From Methyloligella sp. (GTDB lineage Bacteria > Pseudomonadota > Alphaproteobacteria > Rhizobiales > HXMU1428-3): 64,000 nt of DNA. A model generated the notes under the pieces. It saw nothing but the letters and a program-made list of their open reading frames with translations. It had not been told where the DNA came from and did not search any database. Location: the NCBI GenBank assembly GCA_021604645.1, contig BQJJ01000002.1, positions 310,001 through 374,000 on the forward strand, given 5' to 3'. Position numbers and translations under genes: made by a program. The stretch's first letter is position 1. Each line of letters begins with the position of its first letter. Positions 1 to 8,070 of the stretch are shown here, piece by piece.

Positions 1-919
1 TGGAAAAGTCGGCCAAGGCGTTTTCACAGGCAGTTCCCAACAAACATTTCGCTCAATCAACCAATATAGACAAACCGAAGAATACGCAGCAGACCAAGCT
101 GCCTTTGTTTATTTAACCCGCACCAAACAATCCGCAAAAGGCATGCTGGAAACATTTGAATATTTCGCAAGTCAGGCAATTGGCAGCTTAAAGTATAGTG
201 ACCCCTATGTACGAAGCCATCCCTTACCTCGGCAACGGATCAACCAGCTACGCCAAAAAGCTGAGCGCAGTCCTTACTTCAATAAAAAAGATAGCCCAGC
301 ACTCATACAAAGACACAATATGGTAAGAGCAAAACTATTCGCCTTCACCACCAATCCTACCTTTGTGTTTAATCGCTATAATACAAAAAACCAGTCCTTG
401 CCGGCTCGCTACGCAAGAGCCATTGCAACGTTTAAAAGCCGTGGTATCAAGGCCTTTTTGCCTAAAATTAATGCCCTGCTCAAACAGCAACCCAATAATC
501 CTTATTTCCATGAGTTAAAAGGACAATTCCTTCTCGAATCTGGCAATGCAAAAGCTGCGATCCCCTCTTTAGAGAAGTCAATTAGTTTAGAGCCAAGAAA
601 CGCCATCATTCGCCTCATGCTGGCTCAGGCAATGTCACAAATCCCAGGCAAATCTTACACAAACAAAATCATAAGCCATCTTAGAAAAGCATTGGTCAGA
701 GAAAAACGCTCACCAATCGGCTATCGCTTACTAGCAACGGCTTACGCAAAAAAGAACAAAATTGCCTACGCCGAACTCGCCTCAGCTCAAGCTTATTTTT
801 ATGAAGGAAAATTAGGTTTGGCCAAAAATCAGGCCAATCGCGCCAAAAGAAAATTAAAAAAAGGCAGCCCTCAGTGGATACAAGCAGATGACATCACGTC
901 ATTTCAACCAAGGCGATAA
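1..919 (+). CDS. M48-family metalloprotease with TPR tail (C-terminal part, 5' truncated)
   Basis: The reading frame is open from the left edge, so the start and the HExxH zinc site lie outside the window. The first residues contain EEYAADQAAF, which matches the ExxAD motif that supplies the third zinc ligand in M48 peptidases (BepA/YfgC, Oma1 type). A helical region with tetratricopeptide character follows (for example NNPYFHELKGQFLLESGNA and AKAAIPSLEKSISLEP), as in BepA, which degrades or assists outer-membrane proteins in the periplasm. It is followed at 1053 by a DsbA-like gene, a pairing common in Rhizobiales and consistent with an envelope quality-control role. Only about 305 residues are present. 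Substrate specificity is unknown. Confidence 0.8.
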   Translation, partial: GKVGQGVFTGSSQQTFRSINQYRQTEEYAADQAAFVYLTRTKQSAKGMLETFEYFASQAIGSLKYSDPYVRSHPLPRQRINQLRQKAERSPYFNKKDSPALIQRHNMVRAKLFAFTTNPTFVFNRYNTKNQSLPARYARAIATFKSRGIKAFLPKINALLKQQPNNPYFHELKGQFLLESGNAKAAIPSLEKSISLEPRNAIIRLMLAQAMSQIPGKSYTNKIISHLRKALVREKRSPIGYRLLATAYAKKNKIAYAELASAQAYFYEGKLGLAKNQANRAKRKLKKGSPQWIQADDITSFQPRR

Positions 920-1052
920 AAACAATTTTGATCAGCAGTCAAATAAATCAAAATGAAATGAACCTTTTCATACATAAAAACGACTGATTAAAAACAGATC
1001 AACTCAAAAAAACAAAATAAATCAAAAGAATAAAGAGAAACCGGAGACAAAT

Positions 1053-1814
1053 ATGAACTTTCTATCATTAAAAAAATTTAGTGCTGCTGCTATTTTGGCA
1101 GGGTTTGCACTAAGCAGCCAATTAACAATGCCAGCATTTGCTAAAACATTTGATGATGCAGACAAAACAGCCATCCAAGGTATCGTTAAAGACTACCTCT
1201 TAAAGAACCCGGAAATCATCCGCGAAGCCTTGATTGAACTGGAACGCCGCACAGCTGAAGCTGAAAAAAACAGACAAAAGAAACTCGTAGCTGAAAATCA
1301 AGCCCTATTAACTGACCCCAAATACGCACATATTGCCGGCAATGAAAAAGGTGACATAACAGTTGTCGAATTTTTTGATTATAACTGCCCATATTGCCGC
1401 CAATCTCTAAAAGACATTGAAAAACTTATGGACGCAGACAAAAACGTGCGTGTTATTTTTAAAGAATATCCAATCCTTGGAAAAGCTTCAACAACCGCCT
1501 CAATCGCAGCCTTAGCTTCTCGTAAGCAAGGCAAATATATGGAATTCCATACAGCTCTTCTATCTGCGAAGGGACGCATTAACGATGAGCAAATCACAAG
1601 CATAGCTAAAACAGTAGGCCTTGATGTTGAGAAACTAAAATCAGATATGAAATCAGCGGATGTTCTGGAAGCCCATAAAAAGAATATGGAAGTCGGACAA
1701 AAGCTAGGCATCAACGGAACTCCAACATTCATCTTCAATGATCAGGTCATTCCACAAGTGCTGCCATTTGAAGCCATGAAACAACTTATTGCGCGCATTA
1801 GAAAAGCCAGCTAA
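1053..1814 (+). CDS. DsbA-family periplasmic thiol-disulfide oxidoreductase
   Basis: This 253-residue protein starts with a clear Sec signal peptide (KK, then a hydrophobic stretch ending in MPAFAKT at about residue 31). A charged helical segment follows (about 40-90), as in the Com1/DsbA-like N-terminal extension. The thioredoxin-like domain has the active site NCPYCR at about residue 112 and the cis-proline loop GINGTPTFIF near residue 220. It probably forms or isomerises disulfides in periplasmic proteins. A GGAGA ribosome site precedes the ATG, and an intrinsic terminator follows directly. The gap to the upstream protease gene is AT-rich and may hold its own promoter. Confidence 0.88.
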   Translation: MNFLSLKKFSAAAILAGFALSSQLTMPAFAKTFDDADKTAIQGIVKDYLLKNPEIIREALIELERRTAEAEKNRQKKLVAENQALLTDPKYAHIAGNEKGDITVVEFFDYNCPYCRQSLKDIEKLMDADKNVRVIFKEYPILGKASTTASIAALASRKQGKYMEFHTALLSAKGRINDEQITSIAKTVGLDVEKLKSDMKSADVLEAHKKNMEVGQKLGINGTPTFIFNDQVIPQVLPFEAMKQLIARIRKAS

Positions 1815-1840
1815 TCAGCAAAACCATATAATTTCTATCA

Positions 1841-1867
1841 AAAGGGCCATATAATATGGCCCTTTTT
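1841..1867 (+). terminator. Intrinsic terminator after the DsbA-like gene
   Basis: A perfect 10-bp stem, AAAGGGCCAT with ATGGCCCTTT, encloses the loop ATAAT and runs into a T tract. It begins 27 nt after the stop codon of the DsbA-like gene. Confidence 0.9.
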
Positions 1868-1970
1868 TATCATTTAAGACATGTGTCGTTTGTAAACTTG
1901 AATAATCTCACTAGACCAACTAAAAGAGAAAAACTAAATTTTATATCGAACCAAAGATTAAGTAAGATGC

Positions 1971-2000
1971 GACGGTTGCTGGTGGGCAACTGAAGGAACA
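1971..2000 (+). repeat. R hairpin repeat, copy 1 (supplies the aroQ ribosome site)
   Basis: The arms are GTTGC and GCAAC around TGGTGG, followed by TGAAGGA. It matches copies at 12937, 28397, 45096, 53052 and 53121. The AAGGA of its tail lies 8 nt before the aroQ ATG and appears to be that gene's Shine-Dalgarno sequence. Confidence 0.75.
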
Positions 2001-2005
2001 CTATT

Positions 2006-2446
2006 ATGTCAAAACCAATTTATGTCCTCAGTGGCCCAAATCTGAATATGCTGGGCCAAAGAGAACCAGAAATTTACGGGTCTCAAACTTTGGATGATAT
2101 TCATAAATCCTTAAGTGAAAGGGGAGCAAAGCACGGCAAAGATGTGAAGTGCTTTCAATCCAATCATGAAGGGCAATTAGTCGATATTATTCAAGAAGCA
2201 GGCAATAAAGCATCTGGTTTAATTATTAATGCTGGCGCTCTAACTCACACATCTGTTGCAATAGCAGATGCGATAAGAGCCATTGACATTCCCGCAATAG
2301 AAGTCCACATGTCTAACGTTTACCAAAGAGAGGAATTTAGGCATCATTCCTATTTATCTCCCGTGGTAATTGGTCTAATTTGTGGGTTTGGATCGCAATC
2401 CTATGAATTGGCGCTTGATGTTCTCGTAACTGACGCGCAAAAATAG
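2006..2446 (+). CDS. aroQ: 3-dehydroquinate dehydratase, type II
   Basis: This enzyme dehydrates 3-dehydroquinate to 3-dehydroshikimate in aromatic amino-acid biosynthesis. Its 146 residues match the usual length of the small dodecameric type II enzyme. Visible signatures are the N-terminal GPNLNMLGQREPEIYG with the active-site Tyr, NHEGQLVD, and INAGALTHTSVAIADAI. A Leu-Ser-Pro segment close to the C-terminal substrate loop is also present. The start has an AAGGA site at the proper distance, contributed by an upstream repeat. It precedes accB-accC in the order usual for Rhizobiales. Confidence 0.95.
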   Translation: MSKPIYVLSGPNLNMLGQREPEIYGSQTLDDIHKSLSERGAKHGKDVKCFQSNHEGQLVDIIQEAGNKASGLIINAGALTHTSVAIADAIRAIDIPAIEVHMSNVYQREEFRHHSYLSPVVIGLICGFGSQSYELALDVLVTDAQK

Positions 2447-2570
2447 GTAAAATATTATACAAAAGCGCGAAATTTAGCTTTTAAAATTAATCATTAATCC
2501 GAGCAATTGGTATAGCACACCCTATAAAATGTGCTAAACATGGGGCTTGATGTAGGTGACACAGTAGACT

Positions 2571-3029
2571 ATGGCAGAGAAGAAAAAATTGAGTCAAAAA
2601 GAAATTATCCGAGAATTGGCGGATCTGTTAGAAGAAACCGGCCTAAGTGAAATTGAAATTGAGCAAAAAGACTTGCGCGTTCGCGTCTGTAAAGCTCAAG
2701 CAACTGTTGCAGCAGTGGCACCCGTTCAACAACAAGTTGCAGCGCCTCCTGTTACCGCACCAATCGCAACACCACCAGCTGGCGGAAAATCATTGGACGG
2801 CGTACTGACATCTCCAATGGTTGGCACAGCTTACAGAGCACCAGAACCAGGCGCCGCCCTATTTGTTGATGTTGGCACCAAGGTAACTCAGGGACAAACC
2901 CTTCTCATTGTTGAAGCTATGAAAACCATGAACCAAATCCCAGCCCATAAAACCGGAACGGTCACTGAAATCATGGTAGAAGACGGATCGCCAGTTGAAT
3001 TTGGCGAACCATTGATGGTTATTGAGTAA
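2571..3029 (+). CDS. accB: Acetyl-CoA carboxylase biotin carboxyl carrier protein
   Basis: It carries biotin between the biotin carboxylase and carboxyltransferase halves of acetyl-CoA carboxylase, which makes malonyl-CoA for fatty-acid synthesis. The protein has 152 residues. A helical N-terminal part is followed by an Ala/Pro/Val linker (about residues 42-72) and a biotinyl domain with EAMKTMN, in which Lys118 is the expected biotinylation site. The accC start lies 17 nt downstream, so the two genes form one transcription unit. The spacing and domain order are normal for the family. Confidence 0.96.
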   Translation: MAEKKKLSQKEIIRELADLLEETGLSEIEIEQKDLRVRVCKAQATVAAVAPVQQQVAAPPVTAPIATPPAGGKSLDGVLTSPMVGTAYRAPEPGAALFVDVGTKVTQGQTLLIVEAMKTMNQIPAHKTGTVTEIMVEDGSPVEFGEPLMVIE

Positions 3030-3046
3030 AGGCATCAGCGCAGCAT

Positions 3047-4393
3047 ATGTTCGATAAAATATTAATAGCAAATCGCGGTGAGATTGCGCTTCGCATCCAA
3101 AGAGCCTGTAAAGAGCTTGGCATAGCAACCGTTGCCATTCACTCAACAGCAGATGAAGATGCCATGCATGTACGCCTCGCAGATGAAAGCGTCTGCATAG
3201 GCCCGCCAGCTGCAAACCTCAGCTATTTAAACATTCCTGAAATCATGGCCGCCTGTGAAGTCACTGGCGCCAATGCCGTTCATCCTGGTTATGGTTTTTT
3301 GTCTGAAAATGCCCGTTTTGCAGAGATCTTAGAAGATCATGACATCGCTTTCATCGGCCCAACGGCAGAACATATTCGCCTAATGGGCGATAAAATCACA
3401 GCCAAAGACACAGTCAAAAAACTGGGCATTCCAGTCGTGCCCGGCTCAGATGGCGCTGTTAACTCATTAAATGAAGCAAAGAAAATCGCTAAAGAAATCG
3501 GCTATCCGGTTCTCTTAAAAGCAGCCGCTGGTGGCGGTGGCCGCGGTATGAAAGTGGCTGAAACTGAAAAAGATCTCTCAGTTGCTCTATCAACCGCAAA
3601 AGCAGAGTCAAAAGCTGCCTTTGGCGACGACACCATGTATATGGAAAAGTACCTTGGCAAACCGCGCCACATTGAAGTTCAAGTGATCGGTGATGGCAAA
3701 GGCCATGCTGTTCATCTTGGTGAGCGCGATTGTTCACTGCAGCGCCGGCACCAAAAAGTCTGGGAAGAAGCCCCCTCACCAGCTCTGAACGAAGAAGAGC
3801 GCGAAAAAATCGGCAACATCGTTGCCAAAGCCATCGGCGACCTAGGGTACAGAGGCGCTGGCACAATTGAATTCTTGTATGAAAATGGCGAATTTTATTT
3901 CATTGAAATGAACACACGCCTCCAGGTTGAACACCCCGTGACAGAAATGATCACAGGGCTAGACTTGGTGATTGAACAAATTCGCGTTGCCTCTGGCGCA
4001 CCATTAAGCTTCACGCAAGAAGATATCTCCTTGCGTGGCCACGCGATCGAATGTCGGATTAACGCTGAAAACGCCCGCACATTCATGCCAAGCCCGGGTA
4101 AAATCAACTATTTCCACCCTCCAGGTGGTTTAGGTGTTCGGGTTGATAGCGGCGTTTATCAAGGCTATTCCATCCCACCTTATTATGACAGCCTCATCGG
4201 CAAACTCATCGTTCATGGTAAAACCCGTAATGAATGCATGATGCGTTTGAGAAGAGCTTTAAGTGAATTCGTCATTGATGGCATCGATACAACAATTCCG
4301 CTGTTTGTTGACTTGCTCAATGAACCAGACATCGTCAACGGCGCCTATGACATCCACTGGCTAGAAAAATATCTAGAAAAACCAGTAAAATAA
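3047..4393 (+). CDS. accC: Acetyl-CoA carboxylase, biotin carboxylase subunit
   Basis: This ATP-grasp enzyme carboxylates the biotin on AccB using bicarbonate and ATP. Its 448 residues are the standard length. Visible landmarks are the N-terminal [26 protein letters not shown], the glycine-rich ATP loop [16 protein letters not shown], the [17 protein letters not shown] segment and [16 protein letters not shown]. All residues I would look for are present. It is co-transcribed with accB, and a strong terminator starts six bases after the stop. Confidence 0.97.
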   Translation: MFDKILIANRGEIALRIQRACKELGIATVAIHSTADEDAMHVRLADESVCIGPPAANLSYLNIPEIMAACEVTGANAVHPGYGFLSENARFAEILEDHDIAFIGPTAEHIRLMGDKITAKDTVKKLGIPVVPGSDGAVNSLNEAKKIAKEIGYPVLLKAAAGGGGRGMKVAETEKDLSVALSTAKAESKAAFGDDTMYMEKYLGKPRHIEVQVIGDGKGHAVHLGERDCSLQRRHQKVWEEAPSPALNEEEREKIGNIVAKAIGDLGYRGAGTIEFLYENGEFYFIEMNTRLQVEHPVTEMITGLDLVIEQIRVASGAPLSFTQEDISLRGHAIECRINAENARTFMPSPGKINYFHPPGGLGVRVDSGVYQGYSIPPYYDSLIGKLIVHGKTRNECMMRLRRALSEFVIDGIDTTIPLFVDLLNEPDIVNGAYDIHWLEKYLEKPVK

Positions 4394-4398
4394 ATCCA

Positions 4399-4432
4399 AA
4401 CCACCAAACAGAACCTGTTTGGTGGTTTTTTG
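4399..4432 (+). terminator. Intrinsic terminator of accBC
   Basis: A 13-bp perfect stem, AACCACCAAACAG with CTGTTTGGTGGTT, has the loop AAC and is followed by a T-rich tail. It may also stop the converging dioxygenase transcript. Confidence 0.92.
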
Positions 4433-4450
4433 TTTCATGATTCTAAAAAT

Positions 4451-5155
4451 CTAGAAAAATGATAAAGGTTTGGGCAAACAATCAGACGCAAAATCAACTC
4501 TTAAAGTTCTTCGTAGTGATGTACTTTGAGAAACTAACGACCGATGAAGCGTCAACATTTTAAGTACCAAAACATCACCCCGTTTAGCATTACAAATATG
4601 CGAATTATATTTTTCAGCCGTATCTTTTGCCTCTTCAGATGAAACAAATCCTTCTTTATGACTGCCAGCCGCAAATTCCATAGCACCATTTTGTTCATCA
4701 GTATCATCAAGATGTATTCGAACAAATAGCATAGGTGCCAATACACTTATCGGCGGTTCACAATGCCAAATACCCGCTTTCTTGGTCCAATTTTTATATC
4801 CACCAAAGTCATGCTTTTCTTTTACTGCAATCACACGGTCTTGATGCCAGGGAACTGTCCAATTTGTTTCCTTGGATTTATTAAAATGAACAACCCTGAC
4901 TGGCTTTGTATTTGGCAATATCTTATCGAGAAGCGGTGCTATAGAACCACCACTAAAAAACGCCTCTTTCAAAAATGTTTGCATCTTTATACGAGCTCCA
5001 GCCTTAGCTCCCAGGTCATTCATATGATCCAATCTATTCAGATCACTCTCTGAAAACGCATCTCGAAACCAAACATACCCAAGATTATCAAATTCGCCTT
5101 TTAGTTCTATGAGCTTAACTCCCAGTTCCTCAAAAAATAGATTGAGCGATTTCAA
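4451..5155 (-). CDS. Phytanoyl-CoA dioxygenase-family (PhyH) Fe(II)/2-oxoglutarate oxygenase
   Basis: The 234-residue protein has the jelly-roll oxygenase facial triad. His104 and Asp106 lie in the segment PWHQDR, the distal His204 in LTLHRSL, and an Arg 11-15 residues later (Arg215 or Arg219 in RRTLRVDFA) would bind 2-oxoglutarate. This is the pattern of the PhyH superfamily, whose members hydroxylate varied small molecules, so the substrate is unknown. The start is a TTG codon with a poor ribosome site; no ATG lies before residue 45, so the exact N-terminus is uncertain. It sits on the opposite strand inside an otherwise conserved accC-aat block and looks like an accessory insertion. Confidence 0.72.
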   Translation of the reverse strand: MKSLNLFFEELGVKLIELKGEFDNLGYVWFRDAFSESDLNRLDHMNDLGAKAGARIKMQTFLKEAFFSGGSIAPLLDKILPNTKPVRVVHFNKSKETNWTVPWHQDRVIAVKEKHDFGGYKNWTKKAGIWHCEPPISVLAPMLFVRIHLDDTDEQNGAMEFAAGSHKEGFVSSEEAKDTAEKYNSHICNAKRGDVLVLKMLTLHRSLVSQSTSLRRTLRVDFASDCLPKPLSFF

Positions 5156-5263
5156 TATAATTCACTTTTAAACTGTAGTTTATTTCTTTCTAAATAAATT
5201 AAAAATCAGAATACCAACTCATACAACCTTTTAAAATCCACAAATCAGCGTTATCTTAAGTGT

Positions 5264-5941
5264 ATGAAATCTGACAACACGAACATCCAAATCGACATCA
5301 CTCCTGAGGTTCTTTTAAAAGCTTATTCCTGCGGAATTTTTCCCATGGCAGAAGCTGCAGACGATGACGAGCTTTTTTGGATAGAGCCCAAACATCGCGG
5401 CATTATTCCCTTTGAACATTTTCATGTGCCCAAAAGCCTGGCCAAGGTCATTCGCAAAGAAACCTTCGAAGTAAGAGTTGATACTGATTTTCGAGGCGTA
5501 CTCGACGGGTGTGCCGCACCTCGGCCAGATAGACCAAGCACCTGGATCAATTCTAGAATTCGAGAGCTATACACAGACCTGTTTGAAATGGGGCATTGCC
5601 ATACAATCGAGGTCTATAAGGATGACTTACTTGTAGGCGGTCTTTACGGAGTTGAGCTAAACGCGGCATTTTTCGGTGAAAGCATGTTCTCTTTTGAAAG
5701 CAATGCCAGCAAAGTCGCACTGGTTTACTTAGTGGCCCGTTTAAAGCACGCAGGTTTCACCTTACTGGACACACAATTCGTCACAGATCATTTAGAAAAA
5801 TTTGGTGCGATTGAAGTAACAAGAGATCAATTTCAACGTCGTCTTGAGCGCACACGTGTCCGCCGGCGTTGTAACTTTTTAGGCTTAGATACAGCCACGC
5901 CACCAAGCGGCATTTTGCAACTGGTCAGCCAAACATCATAA
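5264..5941 (+). CDS. aat: Leucyl/phenylalanyl-tRNA--protein transferase
   Basis: It transfers Leu or Phe from aminoacyl-tRNA onto proteins with N-terminal Arg or Lys, marking them for ClpS/ClpAP degradation. The 225-residue sequence shows the family signatures: the N-terminal [57 protein letters not shown] and [16 protein letters not shown]. The length is typical. Its last 109 nt overlap the converging DUF2155 gene, so the aat C-terminal codons are read on both strands. Confidence 0.95.
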   Translation: MKSDNTNIQIDITPEVLLKAYSCGIFPMAEAADDDELFWIEPKHRGIIPFEHFHVPKSLAKVIRKETFEVRVDTDFRGVLDGCAAPRPDRPSTWINSRIRELYTDLFEMGHCHTIEVYKDDLLVGGLYGVELNAAFFGESMFSFESNASKVALVYLVARLKHAGFTLLDTQFVTDHLEKFGAIEVTRDQFQRRLERTRVRRRCNFLGLDTATPPSGILQLVSQTS

Positions 5942-6318
5942 ACCGGATGCTCAACCGCATGTATGCCCGGGTTTTCAGCAAACACCCAACCAGAAAATAA
6001 TTTTGCTTGGCTACCATCAAGTTTACGTTCTTTCACTTCGATGAAAGATGTCGTCGATGGAGCCTCAGTTGCAGGTGTTGTGTTACAAACCCGCGGTTTT
6101 ATAGTCAGTGCCCCAAATTTTTGTTCACCATCAATTGGAATTTCCAAATGAGAAATACGCGCGGTAACTTTATTCAACGCAGCAAACACAGCAACTTTAT
6201 TCTTGATCTGACGCGCTTCTGCCTCTTGAGCAATCAAAAAAGCGCTAAGGAAAGCAAATCCACCTAAAATCAAGACAATCACTTTAGACAATCTATTTAT
6301 TTGCATTTTAACTTTCAT
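5833..6318 (-). CDS. DUF2155-family exported protein
   Basis: This 161-residue protein has an N-terminal hydrophobic signal segment (about residues 12-33, ending near AEA). The conserved core follows: [27 protein letters not shown] and [19 protein letters not shown], then [10 protein letters not shown]. This matches the alphaproteobacterial DUF2155 family usually found next to aat and the NDUFA12 homologue; its function is not established. The C-terminal tail, rich in Arg and Lys, is encoded antisense to the end of aat. The start ATG is preceded by a GGAA-type site. Confidence 0.85.
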   Translation of the reverse strand: MKVKMQINRLSKVIVLILGGFAFLSAFLIAQEAEARQIKNKVAVFAALNKVTARISHLEIPIDGEQKFGALTIKPRVCNTTPATEAPSTTSFIEVKERKLDGSQAKLFSGWVFAENPGIHAVEHPVYDVWLTSCKMPLGGVAVSKPKKLQRRRTRVRSRRR

Positions 6319-6463
6319 ACTTCATTCCAAATCAAAGTTAAGCCATCTGTTGAATTAAATAAGTGAAACATATTGACGGCCAATTTACGGCACTCATCAA
6401 ATAAACCTTTGAAATCAAACTGTCTAGAGTATTCCTAACACCAATAGACGCAAACTTTTCCAT

Positions 6464-6499
6464 TAAAAAATCCCTTAAAGCATTAAAGCTTAAGAGATT
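6464..6499 (-). terminator. Probable terminator of the NDUFA12 homologue
   Basis: Read on the minus strand, an imperfect stem (AATCTCTTAAGC with GCTTTAAGGGATT) is followed by a run of six T. It lies about 65 nt after the stop of the gene at 6564-6968. Confidence 0.6.
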
Positions 6500-6563
6500 A
6501 TTTTAAAGAAAGGATTTTTATTAAATCTGTAAGCTTAAAATCAGCTCTTATTAAACAAGGCAA

Positions 6564-6968
6564 CTAAGCATTACCACTTTCTGGTTTCCAAGCTTCATAC
6601 TCTTGAGAAACAGGTTGTCCCTGATCACGCTCTTCAGCATTTGGCCGATAGCGTAAATCCGTACCGGTATAGTTAGGACGATGATTAGCTTCATATGGTC
6701 GAGCTTGATAGTCGCTATCACTCGGCACAACATCTGTTTTATAGTGCATCCATCCATGCCAGCCTGAAGGTATGAGAGACGCTTCCGCTAACCGATCATA
6801 AACAACCCAGCGGCGCGGTTTGCCAAGCGGCCCAACACCGCGCACTTGCTCATAATATTTGTTGCCAACTTCATCTTCACCAACAAAACGACCATTTTTC
6901 CAAAGTGTAAATCTGTGCCCGATTGTATTACCAGTCCACCAGCCAAAAAGTTCAGAAAAAAGTCCCAT
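6564..6968 (-). CDS. NADH:ubiquinone oxidoreductase subunit NDUFA12 homologue
   Basis: The 134-residue protein matches the NDUFA12/B17.2 accessory subunit of complex I, found in mitochondria and alphaproteobacteria. Conserved pieces are HRFTLWKNGRFVGEDEVGNKYY, here read as HRFTLWKNG and GNKYYE, then RRWVVYDR, ASLIPSGWHGWMHY, and the late segment RPYEANHRPNYTGT. It would sit on the matrix-facing (cytoplasmic) arm of the complex. A clear AGAGG site lies before the ATG. The adjacent DUF2155 gene on the same strand is a common neighbour. Confidence 0.92.
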   Translation of the reverse strand: MGLFSELFGWWTGNTIGHRFTLWKNGRFVGEDEVGNKYYEQVRGVGPLGKPRRWVVYDRLAEASLIPSGWHGWMHYKTDVVPSDSDYQARPYEANHRPNYTGTDLRYRPNAEERDQGQPVSQEYEAWKPESGNA

Positions 6969-8070
6969 AGAAAACCTCTTATATAGAGTAATGCCAATGA
7001 AATAAAAATTGTTAGATCAGCAAACTTTGTTAGATCGAAAGCCTGGTGGGTAAATCACAATAAAAAAACAACGATGTTTCCCCTGTGAAAATTCACTTAA
7101 GACTCGCCCTGCACTATGCCAACTCTTCCATTTAAAGTAAATCCCTCGCCCCCTGCTAAAACCAGTTAAAACTGCGATTAATTGCATCAGCACAGACAGA
7201 GCAATTTTCGAAGAAACAAATAAACTTGTGCATGAAGAGAAAATTCTTAATTCCAATAAAAATGAAAATAATGCGAGAAAACCAACAAACACCATATTTT
7301 GTAGTGTGACACATTCCTTCACACACTCTGAAGTAGAATCAGATAAGGTAATTTGTGACTAAATGAAAAAAATGTGGGCAAAAATCTCTTTTCCTATCCT
7401 AGGAAAAGTGAAATATTTTCTTGTTTTATCTGGGGATTAACACAAAAAAAAACACAAAATTTGCTAATCCAGCCTTTTTCCCAGACCTTTCACCAAGTTT
7501 TCCCCAATTTGCCCACAATTTATCTATATTGTGGGGGTGAAAAATAAAAACACACAACATCTTGACGAAAACGACCCGAGTCACTTAAGTTCAATCTCAA
7601 GTGAGGGGGCATTATAAAACTTAATCAAACACTGAGCTAAATCTGGTGTTGAAAGTTTTCAAAATGGCAAAATGCCAACTCCATAATAAGAAATTTTGAT
7701 AACAAAAACTTAAAGTCAAAAATAAGCGTCATAACTTTAAGCGTCTTAACTTAAAGTCAAGTACGGCAGAACTGCCGATTTTAGTAAAAATGAACTTTTA
7801 AATAACGGGGAAAGCGAAAACCAATCATAAACCTGTTCAATCTTGAGTAACCAAACTTAATGAAAGAACGGAGTGATTTGGCGAGCTTTAATTTTCTCTG
7901 AAGGGGAAGTTGTGTGGAAATGAACCCTTCATATAGAGAACAAATAAAACAATATTTTTAACAATCAGAAATGCACGTACATCGAAATCATCTGTGGCCA
8001 GTTTAACTAAGTTAAGTAAAACGAATAAAGATGAGTGCATTTAAATGAAAAATTTGAGGGACCATTAGAC
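6969..8070 (+). promoter_or_regulatory. Long AT-rich leader upstream of nrdJ with several inverted and direct repeats
   Basis: About 1.1 kb without a convincing gene. Several structures are visible. TTTTCCTA and TAGGAAAA form a 19-bp palindrome at 7389-7407. CCCACAAT and ATTGTGGG face each other across 8 nt at 7512-7535. CGGCAG-AA-CTGCCG lies at 7764-7777. A 13-nt direct repeat AACTTAAAGTCAA occurs at 7707 and 7748, with AAGCGTC repeated at 7724 and 7739 between them. Inference: these are operator and leader structures controlling nrdJ, and possibly the divergent NDUFA12 gene. None matches a regulator site I can name with confidence. Confidence 0.5.

Noticed and set aside
7017-7322. 101-codon hydrophobic minus-strand frame upstream of the NDUFA12 homologue
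   Set aside because: No ribosome site and no recognisable family; the composition fits AT-rich noncoding DNA.
7512-7535. NrdR box upstream of nrdJ
   Set aside because: The half-sites resemble NrdR letters, but 8 nt separate them, and the expected tandem pair of 16-bp boxes is absent.
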